64,000 nt of DNA from Deinococcus sp. JMULE3 (GCF_013337115.1 NZ_SGWE01000004.1:2425501-2489500); one strand, 5' to 3'; shown: positions 32,604-48,618, numbered from the stretch's first letter. Translations and numbers: made by a program. Notes: generated from the letters alone by a model not told the origin.

Positions 32604-32774
32604 ATGAATGTGGAGTTTTGTAATGGCCATTTTGCTGGTGGAGGATTTACTAAGAGTTGTGTGGATAATGATAAGACGCTCTACTATTTTGATTTTGCGC
32701 TCAACATATCGTATAGATTACCTAATAATTCAAAATACTCGGGCTTTATTTTTCCACTGTTAAGCCGGATATAA
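32604..32774 (+). CDS. Possible 56-residue orphan ORF in the AT-rich insert
   Basis: ATG at 32604, TAA at 32772-32774, overlapping the 3' end of the OLD gene on the other strand. The product has protein-like composition (DKTLYYFDFALNISYRLPNN). No ribosome binding site and no family. It could be the leftover start of a gene cut off when the insert formed. Confidence 0.25.
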   Translation: MNVEFCNGHFAGGGFTKSCVDNDKTLYYFDFALNISYRLPNNSKYSGFIFPLLSRI

Positions 32775-34596
32775 GGTCTTCCTTTATTTTGGTTGAAAAT
32801 TCTTTGATTTCCGATCTTGATAGACCATTGCTGGATAGCCATTTTTCTATTATTTCTAGCACCGGGAATTCAATTGAAAGCACCGGCCTATCGGTAATTT
32901 GACTGAATGTCACATTGGATACATGTCTTTCTATAATTTCTTCTATGTATTCAGTTACATAGAAGTCTTCAAGCATAATTTCCTTATCGATATTCAATAG
33001 CTGATCATACCTTAGCCAAACTCCATCCCCTTCGAATTTAGATTGTTTTTCTTTTGCTGGTTGGTCTGAATCGGATATCACGTAGTAGTTTCTGCCCACC
33101 ATTTCTAAAAAGCTTGCTACCCTTGGAACATCTTTGACGCCGAATGCATGGGTCATGCCATAATTTTGAAGCTTTTTCACTCTGCGAAGTTTATATGGAG
33201 GAGCACTAATGGCTATTCCGAAGAATTTCTTATCTTTCCATCCCTCAAATATTAAATTAGTTTCCTTAAGAATATCAAATAGTGAGTAACCTAGTGAATT
33301 ATAGAGAACTTCTTCATCTGCTACGTTTGAAGAATTTGCCACAATAACTTCTGTGGTCTCATCATTTTTTCTTACAATATAGTGATTCTCAATTTTATTT
33401 TTATCAATCATAAATATTGAGTGAGTGCTAAAAATAACCTTATTTGTGTCCGATATTTTTATTAACTCCGACAAGAGATGGCGAGCTGCTGAGGGATGTA
33501 GACTAGTATCTGGCTCATCTTGTATAAAAATTACATTTTTAAGATCATTTGACGCATTTCTTACTGAAACTGAGAGGATGAAGGTTATAAACCTCTTAAA
33601 TCCATCACTCCTGCTGGACATTCCATACTGGTTATATTTGTCTTGAATATAGCTTTCGATATTCTGTCCGTTTTGAGTAAGACTAATGCTGATGGATTTA
33701 TATTCAGGCCACGCTTCGTGAATGTACCTTGTTGCATTGGCTGCCACTCTGATAAGAAGATTTCTTATACCTGCAGCCTTTTTGCTTTGTATATCAAATT
33801 CTTCTTTAATATTTCTGATCCCCGAAAGCCAAAAAATATGCTTCAAAGGATTGGAAATTTCGGGATTTGCGAGGAAGGCATCTTTATCGATCCTCTCGTG
33901 TAACAAGTTTTTCTCTGAATAGTCCCAATATATACAGACAGGATGATTTGATGATAAAATACTTTTACCCTCTTGAAAAACTATCCGATACCAATCTTGA
34001 ACTAATGCTTTATTAAGTTTAGATTTTTGAACATCATCTAAAAGTTCTCCGTGTATGATCGGGAAATTTTTGACATCATATACCTTTTGGTCAAAATTAA
34101 CCATTACTTCGCCAGAGGGCAGATCTTTTGGCGGTGTATACCAATCTCCGGCAGGTTTTAATCTATCTTGTGGTGTCCAAAAAGAATAATGCTTAGTTAA
34201 ATTATTCAAAGCTACGTGATAAAGAACTTGGTGCTTAGTTTCAAGAAAGCTTCCTGCTGTGATATTTTTATTGCCATCTGAAATAATAGGCTCATTAAAG
34301 TAATTAAAAGCAAGAATTCTGCTATCGCATTCTTCCCTAATAGTTTTTATTTCTTCTGCATCTGGCTCAAATATGAATATGACAAATGCTTCTGCATCGT
34401 GAGATTCATCATGTGATGGCTGTCTTATATCATCGGCGACGGGTGAAATATCTTTGTCTAATAATCTTATCGCTTTTAAAATATTTGTTTTGCCTGATTC
34501 ATTAACTCCTAGTAAGACTTTTGGAGAGGAATCAAATTTGACGGTGGCAGTCTTTATTGATCGAAAATTTTTTATCCTAACTTCTGCTAAATTCAT
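32746..34596 (-). CDS. OLD-family ATPase-TOPRIM nuclease, stand-alone
   Basis: 616 residues, AT-rich and clearly foreign. The SMC/Rad50-like ATPase half starts MNLAEVRIKNFRSIKTATV with Walker A GVNESGKT at 30-37; Walker B/D-loop is VIFIQDEPDTSLHPSAARHL. The C-terminal half is a TOPRIM domain: LIFEGWKDKKFF with the catalytic Glu and YYVISDSDQPA with the Asp-x-Asp. This is the Overcoming Lysogenization Defect layout. No UvrD-like helicase lies next to it, so it is a class 1-type OLD, not a Gabija pair. GAGG precedes the ATG. Likely anti-phage. Confidence 0.87.
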   Translation of the reverse strand: MNLAEVRIKNFRSIKTATVKFDSSPKVLLGVNESGKTNILKAIRLLDKDISPVADDIRQPSHDESHDAEAFVIFIFEPDAEEIKTIREECDSRILAFNYFNEPIISDGNKNITAGSFLETKHQVLYHVALNNLTKHYSFWTPQDRLKPAGDWYTPPKDLPSGEVMVNFDQKVYDVKNFPIIHGELLDDVQKSKLNKALVQDWYRIVFQEGKSILSSNHPVCIYWDYSEKNLLHERIDKDAFLANPEISNPLKHIFWLSGIRNIKEEFDIQSKKAAGIRNLLIRVAANATRYIHEAWPEYKSISISLTQNGQNIESYIQDKYNQYGMSSRSDGFKRFITFILSVSVRNASNDLKNVIFIQDEPDTSLHPSAARHLLSELIKISDTNKVIFSTHSIFMIDKNKIENHYIVRKNDETTEVIVANSSNVADEEVLYNSLGYSLFDILKETNLIFEGWKDKKFFGIAISAPPYKLRRVKKLQNYGMTHAFGVKDVPRVASFLEMVGRNYYVISDSDQPAKEKQSKFEGDGVWLRYDQLLNIDKEIMLEDFYVTEYIEEIIERHVSNVTFSQITDRPVLSIEFPVLEIIEKWLSSNGLSRSEIKEFSTKIKEDLISGLTVEK

Positions 34597-34616
34597 ACGT
34601 TTCCTCTTGTAAAAGC

Positions 34617-34648
34617 AAAATAAAAGTCTTGGTTCTTCAACCAAGACT
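34617..34648 (-). terminator. Terminator of the gcv operon
   Basis: Minus strand: AGTCTTGGTT-GAAG-AACCAAGACT, a perfect 10-bp stem, followed by TTTTATTTTG. Lies 15 nt past the gcvP stop and marks the right border of the AT-rich insert. Confidence 0.85.
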
Positions 34649-34663
34649 CATATAAAGCTAGGA

Positions 34664-37711
<3,048 letters not shown>

Positions 37712-37746
37712 GGAGTACTCCTGGGGGTGGGGCGGTGAAGCGGGTC

Positions 37747-37849
37747 ACACGCCCCCTCACCCCGGCCCTCTCCCACAGGGGGAGAGGGAGAAAAAGAATG
37801 TTGAACCCCCCTCTCCCCCTGTGGGAGAGGGGCCGGGGGTGAGGGGGCC
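37747..37849. repeat. Long near-perfect inverted repeat between gcvH and gcvP
   Basis: Left arm CCCCTCACCCCGGCCCTCTC ... and right arm ... GAGAGGGGCCGGGGGTGAGG pair over about 37 bp around an A-rich centre. Within the operon this could end some transcripts or stabilise the upstream message. Same class as repeats at 27537, 28678 and 31368. Confidence 0.7.
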
Positions 37850-37880
37850 ACCGAGTGGCGCTCCCGGTCACCCGTTCAGG

Positions 37881-38243
37881 TCAGTTGTTCGCGGCTTCGT
37901 ACGCGGCGGCGTCCATGAGGTCGCCTTCGCCGGTCACGTCGAGTTTGAACAGCCAGCCGCCTTCGTAGGGGGCGCTGTTGACGAGTTCGGGGGTGCCGGT
38001 CAGGGCGTCGTTCACGGCGGTGATGGTGCCGCTGGCGGGCGCGTAGATGTCAGAGGCGGTCTTGACGCTCTCGACGACGGCGATGGTTTCGCCCGCTTCA
38101 ACGACGCGGCCCACTTCGGGCAGTTCGACGTACACGACGTCGCCCAACTGGTCCTGAGCGAAGTCGGTGATGCCGACGGTGCCGTCAGCGGCGAGCCATT
38201 CGTGGGAGGCGGCGTACTTCAGTTCGGTGGGGGTGGTGGTCAT
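37881..38243 (-). CDS. gcvH: Glycine cleavage H protein
   Basis: Lipoyl carrier shuttling the aminomethyl group from GcvP to GcvT. 120 residues. The lipoylated lysine is in [14 protein letters not shown]. Starts [17 protein letters not shown] with GGAG upstream. Middle gene of the operon. Confidence 0.95.
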   Translation of the reverse strand: MTTTPTELKYAASHEWLAADGTVGITDFAQDQLGDVVYVELPEVGRVVEAGETIAVVESVKTASDIYAPASGTITAVNDALTGTPELVNSAPYEGGWLFKLDVTGEGDLMDAAAYEAANN

Positions 38244-38302
38244 GGTCGTATTCTCCGGGTTTCGGGCGTGGGGGGTGTGTGCGGGCCTACGTGGGTGGCG
38301 GG

Positions 38303-39373
<1,071 letters not shown>

Positions 39374-39444
39374 ACCTGAAACTGTAGCCGACCCACCCCG
39401 GCGCGTCCGGGCCGTCTGGACGCCTGCGGGGTGTACGCTGGGGC

Positions 39445-39890
39445 ATGGCGACCGGGAAAAAGAGCGTTCCACAGGCTGAAAAACGTCAGGGTGGAACAGT
39501 GTACGAGCAGCTGACCGGCTGGGCACTTGAGAGTGCCCGGCAGGGTCTCGCGCCCCGCGACGCCTGGGCCGCCGCGCAGCGTCTCGTTGAGGGAACGCCC
39601 AGTACCCTGAACAAGGGCTGCCCGCGCTCCACGTTCGTCTCCCTGGCCGAACACGGGTACCTGCGGGGCGTGCCCGCACAGGCCGACGCTCGTCCCCTGA
39701 CCCTGAACGCCCGACACGCCCTGCACGCGCGGACGGTCGCTCAGGCCGACCCGGACCTCCTGAACCGCAAGCAGGCGTGGTGGGCCGCGACCCGCGCGCA
39801 CTCCGGCACGGACCGCGAGAATCACGCGGGCATCCTGGACGTCCTGCACGCGCTGATGGTGCGCGACGCCCTGACCGACCCACCCGCCCC

Positions 39891-39894
<4 letters not shown>
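39445..39894 (+). CDS. Hypothetical protein, 149 residues
   Basis: Opens [20 protein letters not shown], then mixed helices ([36 protein letters not shown]). No signal peptide or membrane helix. TACGCT five nt before the ATG supports it as a real, leaderless gene. Its stop overlaps the next start (GTGA). No family recognised. Confidence 0.7.
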
Positions 39895-41058
<1,164 letters not shown>

Positions 41059-41139
41059 AGCTGATGCCGGTTCACTTGAGCTGAGCCGCATGGTCCGTCC
41101 CGGTACAGCGGGGCTGCGCTGACCGGTAGACTCGCTCTC

Positions 41140-41604
41140 ATGCCCCGTGTCGCCCGGACCGAGATCACCGTGCAGGCTCCCCTGGAGCGGGTCTTCGACC
41201 TGCTGGTGGATTTCAGCGCGTATGGCAGCTGGAATCCGTTCGTGGTGGAGGTCACGGGGGCTGAACGTGCGGCCGAGGGCGTGCGGATGCGCTTCAGGCT
41301 GCCCTGGCGTGGGGGCCGGTTCATGTATTCCGATGAGCTGGTCACGCGCGTGCAGCCTCCGGCGGGCGGCGCGGCGCTGGTCGCGTGGCGGTACGACAGT
41401 CCGCTGGCCCGCTGGGGCCTGCTGCGGTCGGAGCGGGTGCAGACCCTCCGGCAGCTGCCGAACGGCGACACGGCCTACGCCACCGAGGAGGTCTTTCACG
41501 GCCCGGCAGCCGTCCTGGTGCCCGTGCGGTGGGTGCAGGCGGGGTTCGAGGCGCAGGCGCGGGCCATGCGCGATCACCTGTCGCCTCACCTGTCGTCCCC
41601 CTGA
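41140..41604 (+). CDS. SRPBCC (START-like) domain protein
   Basis: 154 residues. Opening [20 protein letters not shown] and [14 protein letters not shown] are typical of the polyketide cyclase/SRPBCC group, with a hydrophobic ligand cavity. TAGACT seven nt before the ATG. Ligand unknown. Confidence 0.85.
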   Translation: MPRVARTEITVQAPLERVFDLLVDFSAYGSWNPFVVEVTGAERAAEGVRMRFRLPWRGGRFMYSDELVTRVQPPAGGAALVAWRYDSPLARWGLLRSERVQTLRQLPNGDTAYATEEVFHGPAAVLVPVRWVQAGFEAQARAMRDHLSPHLSSP

Positions 41605-41676
41605 AGGGATGGCTGCCGGGCGGGTTCGGTGTTCCTGGCGACGGTCCCGGCGCGCCGGGCGTCGCCTACTACCGGC

Positions 41677-42309
41677 ATGAACACCCTGATTCTGGGCGCG
41701 ACGGGCGGGATCGGTGCGGCGACGGCGCGGGCTTTCGCGGCGGCTGGGCACACGTTGACCCTTTCCGGGCGCGACGAGACGCGACTGGCGGCGCTGGTGT
41801 CGGAACTGGGCGCGACGGGCCGCGCGGCGGACGTGGGCTTTGAGAGTCACGTCCGCACGCTGCTGGAGGGCACGCCGGAGCTGGACACGCTGGTGTACGC
41901 GGCGGGCGCGGCGCACCCCGAACCGCTGCGGGACGCGGACCCCACGCACGTCCGGGGCGTGTGGAACGCGAACTACTTCGGGGCGCTGTGGGCCATGAAG
42001 CACGGGCTGGGGCGGCTCGCGCCGGGCGGGCGGGTGTACCTGCTGGGCGCCCGGCCGGAACTGGTGACCGCGCGGGGGTTCAGTCAGTACGCGGCGAGCA
42101 AGGCCGCCCTGGCCCGCGCGGCGGAGGTCGCGCGGCTGGAGCACCGGGGCGTCGGGATCACGCTGGTGCTGCCGCCCGCCGTGGAGACGGGCCTGTGGGC
42201 GCAGGTGGGCCGCGTGCCGCGCGGCGCGCTCGGGCCGGACGTGGTGGCGCGGGCGATCGTCGCGGACCGTGCGGGCGAGGCGCAGGCGGAACTCAGGATC
42301 GACGGGTGA
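41677..42309 (+). CDS. Short-chain dehydrogenase
   Basis: 210 residues. Cofactor motif [15 protein letters not shown], Tyr and Lys in [11 protein letters not shown]. Rather short for an SDR, with the C-terminal substrate part reduced. Start ATG at 41677; a longer frame upstream lacks family sequence. Overlaps the convergent YhhN-like gene by 17 nt. Confidence 0.85.
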   Translation: MNTLILGATGGIGAATARAFAAAGHTLTLSGRDETRLAALVSELGATGRAADVGFESHVRTLLEGTPELDTLVYAAGAAHPEPLRDADPTHVRGVWNANYFGALWAMKHGLGRLAPGGRVYLLGARPELVTARGFSQYAASKAALARAAEVARLEHRGVGITLVLPPAVETGLWAQVGRVPRGALGPDVVARAIVADRAGEAQAELRIDG

Positions 42310-42967
42310 GGAGCATCAGCCCGCGCGTGAGGTTCCGCTGCGCCCCGGCGTACAGCGCGAGCATGACGCCCTCGGTCAGGGCGCGGCTCAGCCGGTCCCG
42401 CAGGAGGTAGCGGCGCACGAGGATCAGCAGGTCCGACGCGACGAACATCCACCCGCCCCGCCGCAGCAGGCGCGCGGCGTCCGGGTGCGCGCGGGCCAGT
42501 CGGGGGTCGGCGGCCAGCAGCGCCATGAGGTTCAGCAGCGCCCCGTACCCACTCAGGACCGGGAGGCTGGCCGGGTCGTGCCGGATCAGCAGGCCCGCGC
42601 CGAGCAGCAGCCCGGCCGCGCGTGCGGGCCAGTGTCCGGCGTGGGGCCGCGCGCCGCGCCGCCACAGCAGCGTGACGGTCAGGAGTTGCGCCAGCGCGTA
42701 CCACGACGCACCGCCCCGGAACGCGCCGGGGTTCCCGCGCGGGTCCGGCTGGTGCGTGGACCGGGCGATGGTCACGCCGCCCAGCGCGGCGGCCCCCAGC
42801 GACAGCAGCAGGGTGAGGGTGTCCCGCGTGTCCCGCCCCGGCTCTTTGCGGGCGACCTCGGCGGCCAGCGTGGCGACCATCGCCGCCTCCGCGATCTGGT
42901 GGGGGCGTGGCCGGTCGAGCATCCCGGCCAGGACGGTCGCGGTGGCCGCGGCCCGGAACGCCTTCAC
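42293..42967 (-). CDS. YhhN/TMEM86-like lysoplasmalogenase family membrane protein
   Basis: 224 residues with about seven hydrophobic segments, acidic residues embedded in helices, and the YhhN-like arrangement ([19 protein letters not shown] near the C-terminus). The eukaryotic relative TMEM86B cleaves lysoplasmalogen; the bacterial role is open. GTG start overlaps the upstream stop (GTGA), so it is coupled to the cyclo-ligase gene. Confidence 0.72.
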   Translation of the reverse strand: MKAFRAAATATVLAGMLDRPRPHQIAEAAMVATLAAEVARKEPGRDTRDTLTLLLSLGAAALGGVTIARSTHQPDPRGNPGAFRGGASWYALAQLLTVTLLWRRGARPHAGHWPARAAGLLLGAGLLIRHDPASLPVLSGYGALLNLMALLAADPRLARAHPDAARLLRRGGWMFVASDLLILVRRYLLRDRLSRALTEGVMLALYAGAQRNLTRGLMLLTRRS

Positions 42968-43515
42968 TGGACCTCCACCGCGCCGCGTTCGGTGACGAGC
43001 CACTGCGCGGGGCCGTCGTGCGGGTCACGCGGCAGTTCCGGCACGAGCAGTGCGTCCTGGATCACGCCGACCGTCACGCCCCGGAACGCGGGCAGCAGGC
43101 GGTCGTAGAACCCGCCGCCGTACCCCAGACGCACGCCCGCTTGATCGAACGCCAGCCCCGGCAGCAGGATCGCGTCCACCGTGTCCAGCGGCACCTGCGG
43201 CGCGTCGGCTGGCGGTTGCAGCGCCCCGAAACGACTGACCTCCGTCGCGGTGTGCCATGGGTGCAGCGTCAACCTCGGCTCGGGCCGGAAGCGGGCACGC
43301 GGGGCCAGCAACTCGAACTCGCCGCTCAGGGCGCTGACGTCCGGCTCGCCGCTCAGCGCCCGGTACGCCAGAACGCGCCGCGCGCCCAGCTGCCTCAGGA
43401 GGCCTTGCAGGGCGGCCGTGACCGGCGCGGATACGTCCGGCAGGGCCGCGCGAATTTCGTGCGCCCAGGCGCGCCAGTCAGGCTTGGTCGCATCGGGGGA
43501 GGGGATGGAAGCCAC
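42964..43515 (-). CDS. 5-formyltetrahydrofolate cyclo-ligase family protein
   Basis: About 183 residues. Motif [20 protein letters not shown] followed by YDRLL is the family signature; it converts 5-formyl-THF to methenyl-THF with ATP. TAGTGT five nt before GTG 43515 favours this start; GTG 43524 is the alternative. Confidence 0.88.
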   Translation of the reverse strand: MASIPSPDATKPDWRAWAHEIRAALPDVSAPVTAALQGLLRQLGARRVLAYRALSGEPDVSALSGEFELLAPRARFRPEPRLTLHPWHTATEVSRFGALQPPADAPQVPLDTVDAILLPGLAFDQAGVRLGYGGGFYDRLLPAFRGVTVGVIQDALLVPELPRDPHDGPAQWLVTERGAVEVQ

Positions 43516-43556
43516 GTCCGACACTATGCCAGAGCGCCCCGCGTGTCGCCCGCCGG

Positions 43557-44387
43557 TCAGTGCGGGGGGGAATGGTGCGTGCCGTTCGGGCGGTCAAAGT
43601 CGTGCCACGCCTGCCCGTCGAACAGCGTGTGCCACGGGGCGGGTTCGATCACCTGCGTGAAGGTGTTCAGGCCCGTCTCGGGCGTCCAGTGGTGCAGCAG
43701 GCACATGGGCGGCTGGCGCTGCACGACCAGCTGCGCGGCTCGGTTCAGGTCCGGGTTCAGCGTGGCGTCCGTGCCGGGACAGGTCATGACGGTCGTGTGC
43801 GCGAACCCCGCTGTCAGGCCCATGTGCAGGTGCCCGGCCGCGACGCGCAGCACCTGCGGGTGCTCCAGCAGCAGGTCGCACAGTTCCTCGCGCCCACGCA
43901 GGTCCATGCCGTCCATGACGTCTAGCCCGGTCCTGACCGGCGGGTGGTGCATGAAGATCAGGGTGGGCCGCTCGGGCGCCTCGCGAAGCCGCGCCTCCAG
44001 CCAGTCCAGGCGCGTGTCGTCCAGTTCGCCGCCGCCATGCCCGGGCCGCTGGGTGTCCAGCCCGATCAGGCGCAGTGGGAAGTCCTCTGCGGCGTACTGC
44101 ATGAAGCCCGGCAGGTGCCCGGGCGGCGGTGGGAACAGGTCCAGCAGCGCGGCGCGGTCGTCGTGATTGCCCGGGACCAGGAACGCCGGGACGCGCAGCG
44201 TCCGCAGCAGGTCGGTGAACAGCGCGTACTCGTCGGGACGGGCATGCTCGGTGCAGTCCCCGGTGAGGATCACGGCGTCCGGCAGGGCGGGCATGGTGTT
44301 CACGTGCGCGACCGCCCGCGCGAACGCCGCCGCCTTCTGCGGGAAGCGGTAATCGACGTGCGGATCACTCAGTTGCACCACCTGCAT
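43557..44387 (-). CDS. Metallophosphoesterase (CpdA-like)
   Basis: 276 residues. The five metallophosphatase blocks are visible: [30 protein letters not shown] and AAGHLHMG. Closest in form to cyclic-nucleotide phosphodiesterases of the CpdA group. Start ATG at 44387 with AGGAGGTG six nt upstream; the GTG three codons earlier lies inside that site. Confidence 0.88.
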   Translation of the reverse strand: MQVVQLSDPHVDYRFPQKAAAFARAVAHVNTMPALPDAVILTGDCTEHARPDEYALFTDLLRTLRVPAFLVPGNHDDRAALLDLFPPPPGHLPGFMQYAAEDFPLRLIGLDTQRPGHGGGELDDTRLDWLEARLREAPERPTLIFMHHPPVRTGLDVMDGMDLRGREELCDLLLEHPQVLRVAAGHLHMGLTAGFAHTTVMTCPGTDATLNPDLNRAAQLVVQRQPPMCLLHHWTPETGLNTFTQVIEPAPWHTLFDGQAWHDFDRPNGTHHSPPH

Positions 44388-44536
44388 GACGGTCACCTCC
44401 TGACGTCAGCGCGCGGCCCGTGGTGGCCCGGCGTTCCGTTCAGTGTGCGCCCATCCACATAACGGAAACCACACAGACGGGCCACATGGACCCGTCCGTG
44501 AAGGTTCCTTCATGCGCGCCGGGGCGCGGTGTCCGG

Positions 44537-45370
44537 TCAGGGGGCCATGAGTTTCAGCGCCACGCTGCTCAGCGCGACCTTCACGCTGCCCTTCATGGTC
44601 GCCTTCCCGGTGGTCAGGTCCACGGTGTACAGCGAGGTGCTGTTCGCCCCGGCGCTGCTCAGGACCGCCATGTTCGCCCCGGCCACGTCGAACCCGGTCT
44701 TCCCGGCCATGACGTCCACACCCAGCGCCCCCACGGTCTGCAGGGTGTTGAAGGCCGGGGCGCCCGCGGCTGGGTGGGTGATCAGGGCGTCCTGATCGGC
44801 GTCAATGGAGTACAGCGTGGTCGGCAGGCCGGAGTTGAGTTTGCCGGTGTCGTTGAACGAGTTGGTGTACGCCGCCGCGACGAGGTTCGGGTTGGGCGTG
44901 CCGGTCGGGTACGCGAAGGTGCCGTCGGCGGTGGTGCCGGTGGTGGCCGGTGTCGGCAGGGCGCTCAGCGTGTGGCGGAAGTTGGCGTCGTCCGTGCCCA
45001 GCACGCGCAGGCGGTTCGCGGCGGGGTTGAAGTCGGCGGCGACGAGCCCCTTGCCGCTCAGGGTCACGGTGCTGTCCAGCGTCGCGGTGCCGGAGTCGGC
45101 GTTGATCATGTACACGCGGCCGCTGCTGGCGAAGCCGTACAGCTTGCCGTCGGTGTTGCGGACGTCCAGGTCCACCAGGGTGTCGCCGCTGCTCAGACCG
45201 GTGATGGTCACGCTGCGGCGGCTGGCGTCCGGGTTGTCCATGCCGAAGGTGTGCAGCATGCCGCCGCCCAGGCCGTAGGTGACCTGCCCGGCGGGCGCGA
45301 CGGGCGCAGTGGGCATGGAGCAGGACGCGAGGGTCAGGGCGGACAGGGTCAGCAGGGCGATGTGTTTCAT
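44537..45370 (-). CDS. DUF4394 lipoprotein
   Basis: 277 residues. Lipobox LASC at about 14-17 after MKHIALLTLSALT, so exported and lipid-anchored. The rest is a beta-rich repeat region as in DUF4394 proteins, with recurring LYGFASSGRVYMINADSG-type and LYSIDADQD-type units suggesting a propeller. GGAGG precedes the ATG. Function unknown. Confidence 0.85.
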   Translation of the reverse strand: MKHIALLTLSALTLASCSMPTAPVAPAGQVTYGLGGGMLHTFGMDNPDASRRSVTITGLSSGDTLVDLDVRNTDGKLYGFASSGRVYMINADSGTATLDSTVTLSGKGLVAADFNPAANRLRVLGTDDANFRHTLSALPTPATTGTTADGTFAYPTGTPNPNLVAAAYTNSFNDTGKLNSGLPTTLYSIDADQDALITHPAAGAPAFNTLQTVGALGVDVMAGKTGFDVAGANMAVLSSAGANSTSLYTVDLTTGKATMKGSVKVALSSVALKLMAP

Positions 45371-45582
45371 GGTTCCTCCGTGGGGACTGGGGCGGATGTG
45401 GCGGGCGGGAGCGACGTGACCGGGGTTCGGTCACGGGTGCTGAACAGCTGTATGCGGGTGGGGGCGCGGCGGATCACACGCGGCGTTCACGATGTCTTCA
45501 CGGTCAGGCCCGCCCGTGATCCCGTCCCGGCGACCGGGTGCGCGCGGTATCCTGCGCGCCGCTCCCCCGAGCGCACCCGCCC

Positions 45583-46332
45583 ATGCTGATCGAGTCCCTG
45601 ACCCACCCTGCCCCCGAAGCCCTGCTGGCGTTCCTGCGCGCCCACCTGCACGCCCGCGTGACCCTGCATCTGGCCGGTGAGGTCGAGGTGCTGTACGCCG
45701 GTCGGGCGACCAGCATGGCCGAGGCCGGGGACCGCCTGCTGCTCGTGAAACCCGACGGGTCGTTGCAGGTTCACGGGCCGCGCGGCGTGAAGCCTGTGAA
45801 CTGGCAGCCGCGCACCGATCACCTCTCGGCGGATCTGGAGGATGGATGCGTGGTCCTGCACGCCGAGCGGCGCAGCCCCGCCGAGGTCGTGCGGGTCCGC
45901 GTGATCGGCTGCGCGCAGGTCACCGCGCTGAACCTCGCCGACGAGGCCCTGTTCCTCCTGCAGGGCAGCGAGGCGCAGATGCAGCAGGCTCTGGCCCGCG
46001 CGCCGCACCTGATCGAGGACGGCCTGACCGTCCTGGACCGCGAACTGCTCGTCGGGGTGGGCGGCATCGACCTGTACGCCCGCGACAGCCAGGGCCGCTT
46101 CGTGGTCGTGGAACTCAAACGCGGCAAGGCCGGACACGACGCCGTGCACCAGCTGGGCCGCTACGTGGATGCCGTCCGCACCCAGGTCGCCGCCCCGGTG
46201 CGGGGCATCCTCGCCGCGCCGGACATCACCGTGCCCGCCCTGAAGGTCGCGCAGGCCGCCGGACTGGAGTACGTGAAGGTCGACGCGCTCCCCCAGGTGC
46301 AGGAGGAAGCGCGTCAGCCCATGCTGTTCTGA
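45583..46332 (+). CDS. nucS: Endonuclease NucS (EndoMS)
   Basis: Cuts mismatched double-stranded DNA in species using NucS-type mismatch repair. 249 residues. N-terminal dimerisation domain, then the RecB-like nuclease: GGIDLYARD (Asp163) and VVVELKRGKAG (Glu177, Lys179). The last residues QPMLF form a sliding-clamp binding motif. Start ATG at 45583 gives the family N-terminus MLIESLTHPA. Convergent with hisIE. Confidence 0.93.
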   Translation: MLIESLTHPAPEALLAFLRAHLHARVTLHLAGEVEVLYAGRATSMAEAGDRLLLVKPDGSLQVHGPRGVKPVNWQPRTDHLSADLEDGCVVLHAERRSPAEVVRVRVIGCAQVTALNLADEALFLLQGSEAQMQQALARAPHLIEDGLTVLDRELLVGVGGIDLYARDSQGRFVVVELKRGKAGHDAVHQLGRYVDAVRTQVAAPVRGILAAPDITVPALKVAQAAGLEYVKVDALPQVQEEARQPMLF

Positions 46333-46336
46333 GGGG

Positions 46337-46403
46337 GGTTGTGGGAAGTGGGTTGTGGGTTGTAGGAAAAGCTCAACCCCACAACCGACAACCCACACCC
46401 GTC
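46337..46403. repeat. GTTGTGGG palindromic spacer repeat between nucS and hisIE
   Basis: GGTTGTGGGAAGTGGGTTGT and its complement AACCCCACAACCGACAACCC face each other in the convergent spacer, reaching the hisIE stop. Likely a two-way terminator. Same class as 16905 and 20606. Confidence 0.6.
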
Positions 46404-47067
46404 ATCCCACCTCTTTGGGTCCCTTCAGTCCAGTGCGGCCCTCGCGCTCCGCGAGGACGGCGGCGACGTCGGCGGGGCTGACGCCGACCTCGGCCATGGC
46501 GAAGAGGGTGTGGAACAGCAGGTCGGCGACCTCGGTGGCGAGTTCGGCGCGGTCGGCGTTCTTCGCGGCCAGCAGGACCTCGCCGCTTTCCTCGCTGATC
46601 TTCTTCAGGACGCGGTCCAGGCCCCCGGCGTGCAGGCGGGCCACGTAGCTGTTCTCGGGCAGGGTGGCGAGGCGTTCGGTGATGGTGGCGTACACGCGGT
46701 CCAGCGTGCCGTCCAGTCCGGCCTGGGGGGCGCCCGTGGTCAGGAGGGGCTGGTGGTAGCAGGAGTACGCGCCGGTGTGGCAGGCGGGGCCGGTCTGCAC
46801 CACGCGGTACAGCAGGCTGTCGCCGTCGCAGTCGGCCTGCACGTCCACGACCTGCTGGGTGTGGCCGCTGGTGGCGCCCTTGACCCACTGCTGGGCGCGG
46901 GAGCGGGACCAGTAGGTGGCCTCGCGGGTGTCCAGGGTCCGGGCAACGGCGGCGCGGTCGGCCCAGGCCTGCATGAGGACGGCGCCGCTGCGGGCGTCCT
47001 GCGTGACGACCGGGATCAGGCCGGTCTGAGGATCGAACTTCAGGGAATCGAGGGTCAGGGCAGTCAT
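46402..47067 (-). CDS. hisI: HisIE, phosphoribosyl-AMP cyclohydrolase / phosphoribosyl-ATP pyrophosphatase
   Basis: Second and third steps of histidine synthesis in one protein of 221 residues. HisI half (about 1-115) with [20 protein letters not shown], the [14 protein letters not shown] metal site (QADCDGD) and ACHTGAYSC; HisE half with [25 protein letters not shown] precedes the ATG. 38 nt downstream of hisF. Confidence 0.95.
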   Translation of the reverse strand: MTALTLDSLKFDPQTGLIPVVTQDARSGAVLMQAWADRAAVARTLDTREATYWSRSRAQQWVKGATSGHTQQVVDVQADCDGDSLLYRVVQTGPACHTGAYSCYHQPLLTTGAPQAGLDGTLDRVYATITERLATLPENSYVARLHAGGLDRVLKKISEESGEVLLAAKNADRAELATEVADLLFHTLFAMAEVGVSPADVAAVLAEREGRTGLKGPKEVG

Positions 47068-47105
47068 GTCAGGCCCCCTCCGGAGGCCACGGGTAAAAAG
47101 GGAAT

Positions 47106-47903
<798 letters not shown>

Positions 47904-48054
47904 GGGGCGCAGTCTACGCGCCGCGTGTGCCGCGCGGTGTGGGCCTGCCCAGCGTGGGCTGCTGCGTCGCGGCGGCCGGTCGTGAAAGGTGCCGGTGGGG
48001 GTAGGTCAAACTGCCTAATGTTAAATCGAGTTTAGGAAAGGCTCATGCAATTTG

Positions 48055-48060
48055 CTACAC
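48055..48060 (+). promoter_or_regulatory. Candidate -10 box of the response regulator gene
   Basis: TACACT in an AT-richer stretch, about 65 nt before the ATG of the response regulator gene. The -35 region (TTTAGG, 19 nt upstream) is weak. Confidence 0.45.
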
Positions 48061-48125
48061 TGCGGGTCATTGGCGGCGCCGTGCCGCTCCGTCCAGAGGC
48101 GACCTCACGCGCACCGGGAGGCACC

Positions 48126-48551
48126 ATGCACCGCAGAATCCTGCTGATCGATGACAACCCCAACGACGTGGAACTGGCCCTGACCGCCCTGGACGAAGTG
48201 TCCAGCGGCGACGACCAGGTCAGCGTGGCAGGCAGTGGCCCCGAAGCCATGGACGCCCTGCGCCGCGCCCGGGACGAGGGGACCTTGCCGGACCTGATCC
48301 TCCTCGACCTGAAGATGCCGCACATGGACGGCATCGCCATTCTCGACGCCATCCGCGCCGAGGCGGGCCTGGAGGGCATCCCGGTCGTGATGCTCACCAC
48401 CAGCGGCGAGAGCCGCGACATCCGCGAATCCTACGCGCACGGCGCGAGCGCGTACGTCGTCAAACCCCTGGACTTCACGCAGTTCCGCGAGGCGCTGCGG
48501 ACCATCCAGGCCTTCTGGACCTCCCTGAACCGCCCGCCCCGCACCAACTGA
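48126..48551 (+). CDS. Single-domain response regulator (Rcp1/CheY-like)
   Basis: 141 residues, receiver domain only. Acidic pair Asp9-Asp10, phospho-acceptor Asp61 (LLDLKMP), Thr91 (MLTTSGE) and Lys113 (VVKPLDF). The insert-bearing form, with extended loop near residues 25-40, resembles the Rcp1 group that partners phytochrome-type kinases. No kinase gene nearby. Start ATG at 48126 after GGGAGG. Confidence 0.9.
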   Translation: MHRRILLIDDNPNDVELALTALDEVSSGDDQVSVAGSGPEAMDALRRARDEGTLPDLILLDLKMPHMDGIAILDAIRAEAGLEGIPVVMLTTSGESRDIRESYAHGASAYVVKPLDFTQFREALRTIQAFWTSLNRPPRTN

Positions 48552-48618
48552 ACCGCGCCGCACGAACTGAAGGTTGCGCGAAGGACCACCCCGCGCGCCG
48601 GGCGGTAGCCTCTCAGTC

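Noticed and set aside
39374..39444. Glycine riboswitch before gcvT
   Set aside because: Only 71 nt separate gcvT from the divergent gene, and gcvT appears leaderless; no aptamer-like structure.
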